DNA from: an uncultured Porphyromonas sp.
Lineage (GTDB): Bacteria; Bacteroidota; Bacteroidia; Bacteroidales; Porphyromonadaceae
Assembly (NCBI GenBank): GCA_945965245.1
Contig: CAMFNC010000165.1
Span: 1 to 6,376 of the forward strand
DNA length: 6,376 bases
Direction of reading: 5' to 3'
Below are positions 6,367 to 6,376 of this stretch, piece after piece. The notes beneath the pieces were generated by a model. The model did not search any database. It saw only the letters and a list, made by a program, of their open reading frames with translations, and was not told where the DNA came from. Each line of letters begins with the position of its first letter. Position 1 is the first letter of the stretch. Position numbers and translations under genes: made by a program.

Positions 6367-6376
6367 GAAATTAATT

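Noticed and set aside
1..6376. Search for CRISPR arrays, tRNA or rRNA genes, toxin-antitoxin pairs, phage or defence genes
   Set aside because: No regularly spaced repeats, tRNA-like genes or characteristic protein motifs were seen. The coding space is filled by six housekeeping or transport genes.

Overview
This window looks like ordinary chromosomal DNA from a member of the Bacteroidota, probably order Bacteroidales. The clues are the protein sequences themselves (Fmt with VVAFRMLP and HEIDTGE, a CBS-tailed ClC protein with GAESP and AELTGGYNLFLPLM), gene starts without clear Shine-Dalgarno sequences, and a TAnnTTTG-type -7 promoter box upstream of the minus-strand operon. The genus cannot be fixed from the sequence alone.

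Layout: two convergent gene sets meet at a strong two-way terminator (about 2777-2817). The plus-strand set runs 215-2762: a short SPOUT (TrmH/SpoU-type) RNA 2'-O-methyltransferase, an MnmD-type tRNA wobble-uridine methyltransferase whose start overlaps the previous stop, and a LolC/E-like FtsX-family permease with no ATPase gene in view. The minus-strand set runs from about 6219 down to 2836: a single-domain Sua5/YrdC/TsaC threonylcarbamoyl-AMP synthase, a ClC-family anion channel or transporter with two C-terminal CBS domains, and methionyl-tRNA formyltransferase (Fmt). Gaps in this operon are 4 and 14 bases, so it is almost certainly one transcript.

Four of the six proteins act on RNA or tRNA: 2'-O-methylation of RNA, mnm5(s2)U34 formation, t6A37 formation and formylation of initiator Met-tRNA. 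The window is therefore mainly a translation-maintenance neighbourhood with two unrelated membrane proteins in the transcription units.

The one part that is not routine coding DNA is the first ~190 bases. A compact element at about 46-181 is built from nested imperfect inverted repeats and resembles a MITE-like or REP-like dispersed repeat. It ends about 33 bases before the first gene and occupies the place where a promoter would be expected. Bases 1-45 show nothing assignable. The right end (6304-6376) is non-coding and holds a 7-bp-stem hairpin and a perfect 16-bp palindrome.

I do not see a new defence, mobile or biosynthetic system here. The most notable points are the structured repeat, and a ClC protein that keeps the gating glutamate but has valine at the internal proton-glutamate position.
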